Below are positions 56,202 to 64,000 of a DNA stretch of 64,000 bases, piece by piece. The DNA lies in assembly GCF_002025205.1 (NCBI RefSeq), contig NZ_CP019947.1, positions 2,952,001 to 3,016,000 of the forward strand, given 5' to 3'. Every line of letters begins with the position of its first letter. The stretch's first letter is position 1. The position numbers and the translations under genes are program-made. The notes beneath the pieces were generated by a model that searched no databases, was not told the DNA's origin, and saw only the letters and a list, made by a program, of their open reading frames with translations. The stretch is from Pseudomonas sp. CC6-YY-74 (GTDB lineage: Bacteria > Pseudomonadota > Gammaproteobacteria > Pseudomonadales > Pseudomonadaceae).

Positions 56202-56302
56202 GCAACGGTAATACCTCGGCTCCCATTACAGTCAACAACATCACCTTTACCATCAAACGAGTAAGCAACACCAACTGCACGGCAACCATCACAACCCCAA
56301 CC

Positions 56303-59300
56303 GTGCTAACCAGCCTTTCCTGCAGTCGATCAAATTCCGACTACACCATTACATCCAACGACCTGAGAACAAGTGCCACCGGGGCGTACTATTATGTATA
56401 CGACCAGACGCAACCAAGCTGCCCCACTGTAGCCAACAGAAAAATCGAAGACAACTGCTACACATTGAGAGTGGTATCAAGCACCTCCGGCCAGTCGCGA
56501 CAAGATGCACCGCTCGATGGAGTAGACGAACGACAAAATTTTGCAATTTGGTATTCGTTCTACAGAACTCGTGCACTGGCCACACTCAGCGCCGCAAACC
56601 TCGCGTTCAACGAACTTTCTCCGTCAGTTCGCTTGACCTGGCAGAGCCTTGGTGGCTGTACGTCACTTAACTCAAACAATTGCAGCAAAAACTATTTGCG
56701 CGAGTTCGGCACGCAGCATAAGGGGAATTTTTTCAACTGGCTCGGCAGTATCGACTTTAATCAAAGCACCCCGCTTCGCGTAGCAATGGATCGGGCTGGC
56801 AAGTTTCTACAGACGGATACTGCTTGGGCCAGCACACCCAATCCGGTCACAACCAGTGGGGGTCTAGGCAGCACAGTGACCAACCCGGTTCACGCCTGCC
56901 GCCCTAGCTACCATGTGATGATGACTGACGGTATGTGGAACGGCGCCGATGGTTCACCGTCAGGTACGCTGAGAGCTGACCATAGCAACTTCACCCTGCC
57001 AGACGGCAAGAGCTACTCCAATAGCCTGAAACCCTTTGCCGACGCCGCCACCAATACCCTGGCCGACTTGGCCATGCACTATTGGGCAACGGACCTGAGG
57101 CCTACACTTGCCAATGATCTGAAACCCTATACGCGGGCGCCCAATAGCGACCTGACCAAGCAGTACTGGAACCCGAAGAACGACCCCGCTTCCTGGCAGC
57201 ATATGGTCAACTTCACCATGGGCCTGGCGCTGACCAGTTCGTTGACCACACCCGGCATTGAATGGTCAGGTGACACCTTCGCCGGCGCGGGTTACGGAAA
57301 CCTCGTTAGCGGCGCGCAGAGTTGGCCCGAAGCGGGCGTCAGCTCCAACAACAACGTCTATGATCTCTGGCACGCCGCAGTCAACTCGCGCGGGGAGTTC
57401 TTTAGCGTTGAAAGCCCCGACGATATGGTCAAGGCGTTCAAGGACATTCTCAACCGCATCGCTGACCGCACCACATCGGCAGCGCGCCCCGCCGTATCCG
57501 CGTCATTTGTTTCTGATGCAACCGACAACAGTATTCAAAGCAATGTATATGCAACCCAGTTTTCCAGCGAAGACTGGAGTGGTGAACTGACCAAAACGCT
57601 GATCAACAGCAATGGCGTACAGACTCTTCAGTGGAGTGCCAAAAGTGAAAACCAGAACATAGTAGCCTCCACTCGAAAAGTCATGATCAAAGACTCCACC
57701 AACTCGACAAGCAAACTCAAGAATTTCACTTGGGGCAACTTGGATAGCCTTCAACAAGGCTGGCTTAATCGTGACCCCGCTAGCCTGAATAGCGGAATCG
57801 ATAGCAAAGGAGCAGATCGCGTCGCTTATATTCGCGGTGACAGAAGCCAAGAGGGTACTGAAAGCACCACCTTCAGGAAGCGCAGCACTGTCATCGGCGA
57901 TATTATCAACTCCAGCCCGGTCGTCGTCGGCACCCCCGCCTACCTGGCATACCTGGCCGATCAAATAGAAAACCCAAATGGCACAAACCCCAACTATAAA
58001 AGTTATGCGGCTTTCCGTACGGCTAACGTGAAGACCATTCGTAAAGAAATGATATATGTGGGCGGTAACGACGGCATGCTGCATGGTTTCAATGCCAAAA
58101 CCGGCAAAGAAGAATTCGCCTTTATCCCCACCGAGGTCATCAAAAACCTGTACCGCCTCACTGGCCAGAATTATAAAGGTGGCGCACATCACTATTACGT
58201 TGATGGCTCACCGATTGTCAGAGATGTGTATTTCGGCGATGCCGAAAATGAGGGCTGGCATACCATCTTGATTGGAACACTCCGGGCGGGGGGTAAAGCA
58301 CTGTTCGCCCTGGACATCACTGACCCAGCGAACATCAAGCTGCTCTGGGAGTTCGACTCATCTATCGACAGTGACCTTGGCAATACCTTTGCCCAACCGG
58401 AAATTACCCGACTGCATACCGGTCAGTGGGCCGTATTGATGGGCAATGGTTACAACAGCATCAATGACCGCGCAGCCTTACTGATCATCGATATCAAAAC
58501 GGGCAATCTACTCAAGAAGCTGGTCGCACCCAATGTGGTCGAAGCTGGCGTAACCCTCAGCAACGGCTTGTCCAGCGTCCGTGGTGCAGATAATAACGGC
58601 GATGGCTTGGTCGACTATGCCTACGCAGGAGACCTGCAGGGCAACCTGTGGCGCTTCGACCTGATCAAGGCGGGAGCCGCCGAGGGTATAGCGGGTGATC
58701 CGTTCGCACGAAGCAGTGTCACTACCAACATCAATTCTGATTTCAAGATTGCCTACGGTGGCAATCCGCTGTTTACCGCCAGAGACGCGGATCCCATAAC
58801 AGCCAAGCGTCAAGCCATTACCATTCAGCCGTCTCTTGTCCGCCACCCTAGCGGTTATGGGTACTTGGTGTTGATTGGCACAGGCAAATACTTTGAAAAC
58901 AGCGATGCCAATGTCGATACCAGTCGTGCCATGACACTCTACGGGGTGTGGGATCGGAAAACCAAACGGCAAGCCACGATCGCCGGTACTGCGCGCGCGA
59001 CAGATCGCACTAAGTTGGGGGCTCAGCAATTCACAAGCCAAGACGATAGCGCAGAGTTTGCTAACGAAGATCAGATAGAGGTCAATGCCATCAGACTGCT
59101 GAGTCAAAACCAGATCAAATGGTATAAAGATACTGCTACCGACCTTGTTGATGACACTTCAGTCGACCGCTGGGGCTGGAAGCTAAACCTTGCAGTGAAT
59201 AACAGTCTGACGGGTGAGATGATCGTCAACAACATGGCGGCGCGAGGCCAGACTTTATTCGTGACCAGCCTGACCCCCAACCAAGACCCTTGCAAGGCTG

Positions 59301-59584
59301 GCGCCGACACATGGTTATATGGCATCAGTGCATACACGGGGGGCAGAACCAAGTACAACGTCCTCGACCTCAACAATGACCAAATCGTCAACTCGAAAGA
59401 TACCTACGGATCGGCAAAGGACGTTGTTTCAGGCGTCCGCTTCCCGGCTATTGGTGGCTTCACCCTGGCACCCGGCAACAAAATTTATGGCAGTGACGGC
59501 GCGAATGATCCAGGTACAGTTGGCGATGACCCGAACACCGCAGGTCGCCAGAGCTGGCATATCGTCCCGGAGGAATTCCAATGA
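56303..59584 (+). CDS. pilY1: PilY1 main part (VWA remainder and C-terminal propeller)
   Basis: This frame holds 1093 residues from an internal GTG; it is actually open from 56108. It contains the rest of the VWA region ([15 protein letters not shown]) and then the PilC/PilY1 beta-propeller, with blocks [20 protein letters not shown] near 590, [20 protein letters not shown], and the calcium-binding [19 protein letters not shown] near 775. A second EF-hand-like loop, [13 protein letters not shown], lies near the C-terminus. It overlaps pilE by four bases. Without the N-terminal signal peptide it could not be exported, so function needs the restored frame. Confidence 0.88.
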   Translation: MLTSLSCSRSNSDYTITSNDLRTSATGAYYYVYDQTQPSCPTVANRKIEDNCYTLRVVSSTSGQSRQDAPLDGVDERQNFAIWYSFYRTRALATLSAANLAFNELSPSVRLTWQSLGGCTSLNSNNCSKNYLREFGTQHKGNFFNWLGSIDFNQSTPLRVAMDRAGKFLQTDTAWASTPNPVTTSGGLGSTVTNPVHACRPSYHVMMTDGMWNGADGSPSGTLRADHSNFTLPDGKSYSNSLKPFADAATNTLADLAMHYWATDLRPTLANDLKPYTRAPNSDLTKQYWNPKNDPASWQHMVNFTMGLALTSSLTTPGIEWSGDTFAGAGYGNLVSGAQSWPEAGVSSNNNVYDLWHAAVNSRGEFFSVESPDDMVKAFKDILNRIADRTTSAARPAVSASFVSDATDNSIQSNVYATQFSSEDWSGELTKTLINSNGVQTLQWSAKSENQNIVASTRKVMIKDSTNSTSKLKNFTWGNLDSLQQGWLNRDPASLNSGIDSKGADRVAYIRGDRSQEGTESTTFRKRSTVIGDIINSSPVVVGTPAYLAYLADQIENPNGTNPNYKSYAAFRTANVKTIRKEMIYVGGNDGMLHGFNAKTGKEEFAFIPTEVIKNLYRLTGQNYKGGAHHYYVDGSPIVRDVYFGDAENEGWHTILIGTLRAGGKALFALDITDPANIKLLWEFDSSIDSDLGNTFAQPEITRLHTGQWAVLMGNGYNSINDRAALLIIDIKTGNLLKKLVAPNVVEAGVTLSNGLSSVRGADNNGDGLVDYAYAGDLQGNLWRFDLIKAGAAEGIAGDPFARSSVTTNINSDFKIAYGGNPLFTARDADPITAKRQAITIQPSLVRHPSGYGYLVLIGTGKYFENSDANVDTSRAMTLYGVWDRKTKRQATIAGTARATDRTKLGAQQFTSQDDSAEFANEDQIEVNAIRLLSQNQIKWYKDTATDLVDDTSVDRWGWKLNLAVNNSLTGEMIVNNMAARGQTLFVTSLTPNQDPCKAGADTWLYGISAYTGGRTKYNVLDLNNDQIVNSKDTYGSAKDVVSGVRFPAIGGFTLAPGNKIYGSDGANDPGTVGDDPNTAGRQSWHIVPEEFQ

Positions 59585-60018
59585 AAGCCCACAGCAGATA
59601 CAGCGCTGGCTTCACCCTGATTGAACTGATGATAGCCGTGGCAATTATTGGTGTACTGGCGGCTATCGCGTTACCTAATTACACGGAATACATGACCCGC
59701 TCGAAACGCGCAGAGGGGCAAGCGCTGCTGAGTGACGTTTCCGCACGCCAAGAGCGCTTTTATGCCCAAAACACCAATTACGTTACCAACCCAGCCAATA
59801 TTGCGAATTTGGCCTTCCCTAAAGCCGCCAACAACAGAATCATTTCGGAGAATGGTTATTACGAGGTCGCGGTCAGTGCGGTGGCTAGCGATGGGGGATA
59901 CACGCTGACGGCCAACCAGACAATTGGCGACAACCAGTGCGGAAACCTCACACTGAATGCCTTGGGCGTAAAAGGAAGAAGCGGAACCGGAAAAACTATT
60001 GAACAATGCTGGCGCTAA
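59581..60018 (+). CDS. pilE: Type IV minor pilin PilE
   Basis: Minor pilin of 145 residues, the most major-pilin-like of the cluster. Leader [10 protein letters not shown] is followed by [20 protein letters not shown], then [20 protein letters not shown] and [15 protein letters not shown], typical of PilE/ComP-like pilins. Cys near 125 and 143 (NQCGN, EQCWR) form the C-terminal disulfide. PilE links the tip complex to PilA. Since the local PilA is only a helix, PilE is a useful full-length comparison. Last gene of the operon, followed by a terminator. Confidence 0.94.
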   Translation: MKAHSRYSAGFTLIELMIAVAIIGVLAAIALPNYTEYMTRSKRAEGQALLSDVSARQERFYAQNTNYVTNPANIANLAFPKAANNRIISENGYYEVAVSAVASDGGYTLTANQTIGDNQCGNLTLNALGVKGRSGTGKTIEQCWR

Positions 60019-60120
60019 GCCAATAAAGGCTATGTACGCGTTAGCTGTTTACATCGATTTTGTAGGGAGGGCCGAGCGCTGACCCACCCTCCTCAACACA
60101 TAACTGGTACAGAACCCCAA

Positions 60121-60160
60121 TAAAACCAAGCCCGGTTATGTCGGGCTTGGTTTTATTTAA
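60121..60160. terminator. Bidirectional terminator between pilE and ispH
   Basis: A 13-bp stem AAAACCAAGCCCG/CGGGCTTGGTTTT (60122-60134 with 60142-60154) with loop GTTATGT is followed by ATTTAA rightward and preceded by an A-run for leftward genes. It serves both convergent operons. Confidence 0.9.
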
Positions 60161-60175
60161 TCTGCACTAGAATAT

Positions 60176-61123
60176 TTAATCGAGACGCGTCACCCGCAAT
60201 TCCTTGGGCATCGAGAACGTCACATTTTCCGGCCTTCCGGCCAGCTCGCTCTCCCCTGTTGCGCCCCACGCCTGGAGCTGACTGATCACCCCGCGCACCA
60301 GCACTTCCGGCGCCGATGCACCGGCGGTGATGCCGATGCCGCTAACGCCATCGAACCACTCGCGCTTGAGGTCTTCGGCGCCATCGATCAGGTAGGCCGG
60401 GGTGCCCATGCGCTCGGCCAGTTCGCGCAGGCGATTGGAGTTGGAGCTGTTCGGACTGCCGACCACCAGCAGCACGTCGCTCTCGGCCGCCAGTAGCTTG
60501 ACCGCGTCCTGGCGGTTCTGGGTGGCGTAGCAGATGTCGTCCTTGCGCGGCCCGCCGATGCTGGGGAATTTGTTGCGCAGGGCGTCGATGACTTTACTGG
60601 TGTCGTCCATTGACAGGGTGGTCTGGGTGACGAATGCCAGGGTCTCGGGGTTGCGCACCTTGAGCCGGGCCACATCGGCCTCGTCTTCCACCAGGTAGAT
60701 GGCGCCACCGTTGGCCGTATCGTACTGGCCCATGGTGCCTTCGACTTCCGGGTGGCCGGCATGGCCGATCAGGATGCATTCGCGCCCCTCGCGGCTGTAG
60801 CGCACCACTTCCATGTGCACCTTGGTCACCAACGGGCAGGTAGCGTCGAAGATCTTCAGGCCGCGCCGCTCGGCTTCGTTGCGTACAGCCTGGGACACGC
60901 CATGGGCGCTGAAGATGACGATGACGTCGTCGGGGATCTGATCCAGCTCTTCGACGAAGATGGCGCCGCGTGCGCGCAGGTCTTCGACCACGAATTTGTT
61001 GTGCACCACCTCATGGCGTACATAGATCGGCGGGCCGAAGACTTCCAGGGCGCGGTTGACGATTTCGATGGCGCGATCGACACCGGCGCAGAAGCCGCGG
61101 GGATTGGCGAGTTTGATATGCAT
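60176..61123 (-). CDS. ispH: 4-hydroxy-3-methylbut-2-enyl diphosphate reductase
   Basis: Iron-sulfur enzyme of 315 residues, last step of the non-mevalonate isoprenoid pathway, producing IPP and DMAPP. The three cluster-binding Cys are visible in [15 protein letters not shown] at 13, [16 protein letters not shown] near 97 and [14 protein letters not shown] near 197. [18 protein letters not shown] near 223 and [13 protein letters not shown] near 265 are also diagnostic. The start [14 protein letters not shown] is standard; the longer frame is rejected. Last gene after ileS-lspA-fkpB, but separated from fkpB by a 267-base gap with a repeat. Confidence 0.97.
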   Translation of the reverse strand: MHIKLANPRGFCAGVDRAIEIVNRALEVFGPPIYVRHEVVHNKFVVEDLRARGAIFVEELDQIPDDVIVIFSAHGVSQAVRNEAERRGLKIFDATCPLVTKVHMEVVRYSREGRECILIGHAGHPEVEGTMGQYDTANGGAIYLVEDEADVARLKVRNPETLAFVTQTTLSMDDTSKVIDALRNKFPSIGGPRKDDICYATQNRQDAVKLLAAESDVLLVVGSPNSSNSNRLRELAERMGTPAYLIDGAEDLKREWFDGVSGIGITAGASAPEVLVRGVISQLQAWGATGESELAGRPENVTFSMPKELRVTRLD

Positions 61124-61247
61124 GGTGACTCTCGGCGCGCGGAAACTTGAGGATGAAGAGTGTAACGCGAGACGCCTGCACGATCCCAGGCTACGGGTTC
61201 GAATCGACACTAGGGGCGTCCTTCGCAGGGTTGCCTCGCGCCTTTGA

Positions 61248-61377
61248 TCGTTCCCACATCGAGGCGTCGAACCGTCCGCGTGGGCATGCAGCCTGGACGT
61301 TCTGCGTCCGCCTCACAGCGGGACGCGGAGCGTCCCTGGCGGGGTTACCACGCCGAGTGTGGGAACCATCGGATAGG
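61248..61377. repeat. GTTCCCAC palindromic element between fkpB and ispH
   Basis: The ends read CGTTCCCACATCGAGGCG and CACGCCGAGTGTGGGAACC. Inside are GACGTTCTGCGTCC and GGACGCGGAGCGTCC, giving a second nested palindrome. It is related to 47485-47577. It interrupts the usual tight ileS-lspA-fkpB-ispH spacing. Confidence 0.8.
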
Positions 61378-61390
61378 ATCTACAACGGCG

Positions 61391-61828
61391 TCAAAGCGCT
61401 TTGACCGCGATGATCTCGACATCGAAGCTCAGGGTCTTGCCGGCCAGCGGGTGGTTGAAGTCGATGGTCACCTGGTTGTCGTCGAATGCCTTGACCACGC
61501 CCGGCAGCTCGGCTTTAGCGGCGTCATTGAAGATCACCAGCAAACCATCGGAGAGCTCCATGTCCTTGAACTGGCTGCGCGGCATGACCTGCACGTTCTG
61601 CGGGTTGGGCTGGCCGAAACCATGCTCAGGCAACACCTGCACAGTGCGCTTGTCGCCGGCCTTGAAGCCGAACAATGCGGACTCGAAACCGGGCAACAGA
61701 TTGCCGTCGCCGACTTTGAAGGTGGCGGGCTGCTTGTCGAAAGTGCTGTCGACCACGTCGCCGTTGTCCAGCTTGAGGGCGAAATTCAGGGTGACTTCCC
61801 TGTCCGGGCCGATACGTACATCAGTCAT
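61391..61828 (-). CDS. fkpB: FKBP-type peptidyl-prolyl isomerase (SlpA/FkpB)
   Basis: Small SlyD-like FKBP of 145 residues. LNFALKLDNGDVVDSTFDKQ near 14, GNLLPGFESALFGFKAGDKR near 40, and an inserted flap domain with VQVMPRSQFKDMELSDGLLV near 75 that gives chaperone activity in this family. It lacks the His-rich tail of SlyD, which favours FkpB/SlpA. Start MTDVRIGPDREVTLNF at 61828, overlapping the lspA stop (ATGA). Its place between lspA and ispH is the classic one. Confidence 0.94.
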   Translation of the reverse strand: MTDVRIGPDREVTLNFALKLDNGDVVDSTFDKQPATFKVGDGNLLPGFESALFGFKAGDKRTVQVLPEHGFGQPNPQNVQVMPRSQFKDMELSDGLLVIFNDAAKAELPGVVKAFDDNQVTIDFNHPLAGKTLSFDVEIIAVKAL

Positions 61829-62325
61829 GGGGTGGTTTCTCCGGATTTGTTGCTTTTGAACATATCCAGCGCCAAGAAGATAGCGCCGAGGGAAATAGCG
61901 GCGTCCGCGACATTGAAGGCGGGGAAGTACCAGCGGTGCTGCCAGTGCACCAGGATGAAGTCGACCACATGGCCGAACACCACGCGGTCGAGCAGATTGC
62001 CCAGCGCGCCGCCGAGTACCAGCGCCAGCGCCATGGCCAGCCAGGTTTCGTCCGGTTTCAAGCGCTTGAGCCAGACCACCAGCACAGCGCTGACGACTAT
62101 GGCGATCAAGGCAAACAGCCAGCGCTGCCAGCCCGAGGCGCCGGCCAGGAAGCTGAACGCCGCGCCGGTGTTGTAGGCCAGGGTCCAGCTGAAGTAATCG
62201 GGGATCACCACGATCTGCTGGTACAGGGTCAGCGCGTTGTCGAAGTAGAACTTGCTGGCCTGATCGATCACGAACACCAGCAGGCTCAGCCACAACCAGG
62301 GCAACCTACCGAAGCGGGCGCTCAT
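61825..62325 (-). CDS. lspA: Lipoprotein signal peptidase LspA
   Basis: Type II signal peptidase of 166 residues in the inner membrane that cleaves diacylated prolipoproteins, such as BamD encoded at 44 kb. Four membrane segments are visible. The catalytic Asp pair is in GGALGNLLDRVVFGHVVDFI (near 115-134), with VFVIDQASKFYFDN near 20 and YNTGAAFSFLAGASGWQ near 52 as conserved blocks. Start MSARFGRLPWLW. Between ileS and fkpB, overlapping the latter by four bases. Confidence 0.96.
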   Translation of the reverse strand: MSARFGRLPWLWLSLLVFVIDQASKFYFDNALTLYQQIVVIPDYFSWTLAYNTGAAFSFLAGASGWQRWLFALIAIVVSAVLVVWLKRLKPDETWLAMALALVLGGALGNLLDRVVFGHVVDFILVHWQHRWYFPAFNVADAAISLGAIFLALDMFKSNKSGETTP

Positions 62326-62336
62326 ACTCGGCCTTC

Positions 62337-62407
62337 CTGCAGGAGCCCGCTTGCTCGCGGTATACCGCGAATCGCCGGGACGCCGGACCGCAGCAAGCTG
62401 GCGCCTA
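62337..62407. repeat. REP pair of a fourth family between ileS and lspA
   Basis: CTGCAGGAGCCCGCTTGCTC and the inverted CCGCAGCAAGCTGGCGCCTAC form an imperfect palindrome of the common Pseudomonas GCCAGCTTGCTGGC type. Confidence 0.7.
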
Positions 62408-62436
62408 CGGATACCGACACAACAGTGCGCGGGGCA

Positions 62437-64000
62437 TCACGCATAGTGACGAACCTCGCCGGCGCCTTCGATGTTGTCCACACAGCGGACGCAGATTTCC
62501 GGATGCGCCGGATTGACCCCGACATCTTCACGGTGATGCCAGCAACGGGCGCACTTGGCGTGGCCGGACTTGAGCACTTTCAGCTTGAGGCCCGGCACTT
62601 CGGTTTCCACCGCATCGCTCGGCGCACTGCTTAGCGGCGCCAGGCTGGCAGTCGAGGTGATCAATACGAAGCGCAGCTCGTTGCCGAGTTTGCTCAGGTC
62701 GGCAATCAGGCTGTCTTCGGCGTAGAGGGTCACCTCGGCCTGCAGGTTGCCGCCGATGGCCTTGGCCGCACGCAGGTTTTCCATCTCTTTGTTGACCGCG
62801 ACCTTGACCGCCATGACCCGCTCCCAGAACTCGCGGCTCAGCTCGAAGTCCTCTGGCAGCTCGCTCAGGCCCTGATACCAGCCGTTGAGCATCACCGATT
62901 CGTTGCGCTCGCCCGGCAGGTACTGCCACAGCTCGTCGGCGGTGAACGCCAGCACCGGCGCGATCCAGCGCACCAGCGCCTCGGCGATATGGAACAACGC
63001 GGTCTGGCAGGAACGCCGCGCCACGCTGTCGGCGGCGGTGGTGTACTGGCGGTCCTTGATGATGTCGAGGTAGAAGCCACCCAGCTCCTGCACACAGAAA
63101 TTGTGCACCTTCTGGTAGACGTTCCAGAAGCGATAGCTGCCGTAGGCTTCCTCGATCTCGCGCTGCAGCAGCAGGGCGCGATCCACCGCCCAGCGATCCA
63201 GGGCGAGCATGTCCGCGGCAGGCAGCACATGCTGCACCGGGTCGAAACCGCTGAGGTTGGAAAGCAGGAAACGCGCGGTGTTGCGAATCCGCCGGTAGGA
63301 GTCGGCGCTGCGCTGCAGGATCACCTTGGACACGGCCATTTCGCCGGAGTAGTCGGTGGACGAGACCCACAGACGCAGAATGTCGGCGCCCAGGCTGTCA
63401 TTCACTTCCTGCGGCGCGACCACGTTGCCCATCGACTTGGACATCTTGCGGCCGTTCTCGTCGACCACGAAACCGTGGGTCAACAGCTCCTTGTAGGGCG
63501 CGTGACCATCGATGGCGCTGCCGGTCAGCAGGGAGGAATGGAACCAGCCACGGTGCTGGTCGGAACCCTCCAGATAGAGATCGGCGCGCGGGCCAGTGGC
63601 ATGGCCAAGTGGATGGGAACCGCGCAGCACGTGCCAGTGAGTGGTGCCGGAGTCGAACCAGACGTCCAGGGTATCGCTGATCTTGTCGTACTGCGCGGCC
63701 TCGTCACCGAGCAACTCGGCAGCATCCAGCTTGAACCAGGCTTCGATGCCCGCCTGCTCGACGCGCAGCGCTACGGCCTCCATCAGTTCGGCGGTGCGCG
63801 GGTGCAGCTCGCCGCTTTCCTTGTGCAGGAAGAACGGGATCGGTACGCCCCAGTTGCGCTGGCGCGAGATACACCAGTCCGGCCGGCCGGCGATCATGCT
63901 GTGCAGGCGCGCCTGGCCCCAGGCCGGGACGAATGCAGTTTGCTCGATGGCGGCCAGCGCGCGTTCGCGCAAGGTGTCGCCTTCGTTAGGCTGCTTGTCC
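62437..64000 (-). CDS. ileS: Isoleucyl-tRNA synthetase, C-terminal part (cut by window end)
   Basis: Class I aminoacyl-tRNA synthetase that charges tRNA-Ile. About 520 C-terminal residues are present, and the frame is open through the right edge of the window, so the N-terminal half with the HIGH motif lies outside. Visible are [20 protein letters not shown], the KMSKS loop in [17 protein letters not shown], the anticodon-binding helical domain ([20 protein letters not shown]), and the C-terminal zinc site CARCWHHRE...[10 protein letters not shown]. First gene of the ileS-lspA-fkpB(-ispH) cluster. Confidence 0.97.
   Translation of the reverse strand, partial: DKQPNEGDTLRERALAAIEQTAFVPAWGQARLHSMIAGRPDWCISRQRNWGVPIPFFLHKESGELHPRTAELMEAVALRVEQAGIEAWFKLDAAELLGDEAAQYDKISDTLDVWFDSGTTHWHVLRGSHPLGHATGPRADLYLEGSDQHRGWFHSSLLTGSAIDGHAPYKELLTHGFVVDENGRKMSKSMGNVVAPQEVNDSLGADILRLWVSSTDYSGEMAVSKVILQRSADSYRRIRNTARFLLSNLSGFDPVQHVLPAADMLALDRWAVDRALLLQREIEEAYGSYRFWNVYQKVHNFCVQELGGFYLDIIKDRQYTTAADSVARRSCQTALFHIAEALVRWIAPVLAFTADELWQYLPGERNESVMLNGWYQGLSELPEDFELSREFWERVMAVKVAVNKEMENLRAAKAIGGNLQAEVTLYAEDSLIADLSKLGNELRFVLITSTASLAPLSSAPSDAVETEVPGLKLKVLKSGHAKCARCWHHREDVGVNPAHPEICVRCVDNIEGAGEVRHYA

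Larger units (their letters stand above)
55629..59584 (+). pseudogene. pilY1: pilY1, split by a frameshift
   Basis: PilY1 is the large secreted tip adhesin and mechanosensor of type IV pili. Here the N-terminal reading frame (55629-56201) ends in TGA and the rest continues in the frame one base back. The downstream frame is open only from 56108 (a TAG lies at 56105), so the shift lies between 56108 and 56201. Inside that window sits the tract CTCTCTCT (56192-56199). Removing one CT unit joins both frames without a gap, giving about 1317 residues that read ...EQSRSLSNGNTSAPI. Both parts look well preserved, so this is a recent change, a phase-variable switch or a sequencing error. In the operon fimU-pilV-W-X-Y1-E. 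No pilY2 follows. Confidence 0.8.

Overview
This is a stretch of a Pseudomonas (Gammaproteobacteria) chromosome. Most of the gene order is the one I recall around ampDE-nadC-pilABCD-coaE and pilSR-fimTU-pilVWXY1E-ispH-lspA-ileS in P. aeruginosa and its relatives. The protein families (Gcd, FruBKA with FruR, DUF1780, DUF3094, PP0621) and the high GC content agree. I cannot name the species.

Layout: 0.3-2.7 kb gcd (quinoprotein glucose dehydrogenase). 2.9-9.6 kb fructose PTS operon fruBKA with divergent fruR. 9.7-10.5 kb TatD-type DNase. 11-13 kb chemoreceptor. 13.5-14.9 kb ampDE. 15.3-17.6 kb DUF1631 protein. 18.0-18.9 kb nadC. 19.0-20.8 kb REP-associated transposase (RAYT) and a nine-copy REPIN array. 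20.85-24.4 kb leftward module of three ABC-transporter genes and a split type IV pilin. 24.6-28.4 kb pilBCD. 28.5-29.9 kb ten-copy REPIN array. 30-35.4 kb coaE, yacG, small genes, a MOSC protein and a type II NADH dehydrogenase. 35.9-36.2 kb tRNA-Asn, -Pro and -Lys. 36.4-39.1 kb second DUF1631 protein and a PilZ protein. 39.3-43.8 kb clpB, pgeF, rluD. 44.1-45.1 kb bamD. 45.5-47.2 kb glutamine-dependent nadE. 47.8-51.0 kb PP0621 gene, pilS, pilR. 51.3-52.3 kb thiO. 52.5-60.0 kb minor pilin operon fimT/fimU-pilV-W-X-Y1-E, with pilY1 frameshifted. 60.2-64 kb ispH, fkpB, lspA and ileS (cut by the window end).

The theme is type IV pili: the assembly ATPase, platform protein and prepilin peptidase (PilBCD), the PilS/PilR two-component system, the minor pilin tip complex and the major pilin locus. 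The pilin locus is the surprise. Instead of a pilin of about 150 residues there is a 61-residue prepilin consisting only of the N-terminal helix. Fourteen bases later comes a separate Sec-exported, six-cysteine protein, and then an ABC permease, a TPR-like protein and an ABC ATPase. This is the arrangement known from Geobacter (PilA-N/PilA-C), with an ABC module reminiscent of Myxococcus pilGHI. A near-consensus sigma-54 promoter upstream would keep it under PilR control.

The locus lies between two long, oppositely oriented arrays of a 133-bp composite REPIN repeat, next to the RAYT gene likely to mobilise it. Further copies of the same repeat fill most of the other intergenic gaps.
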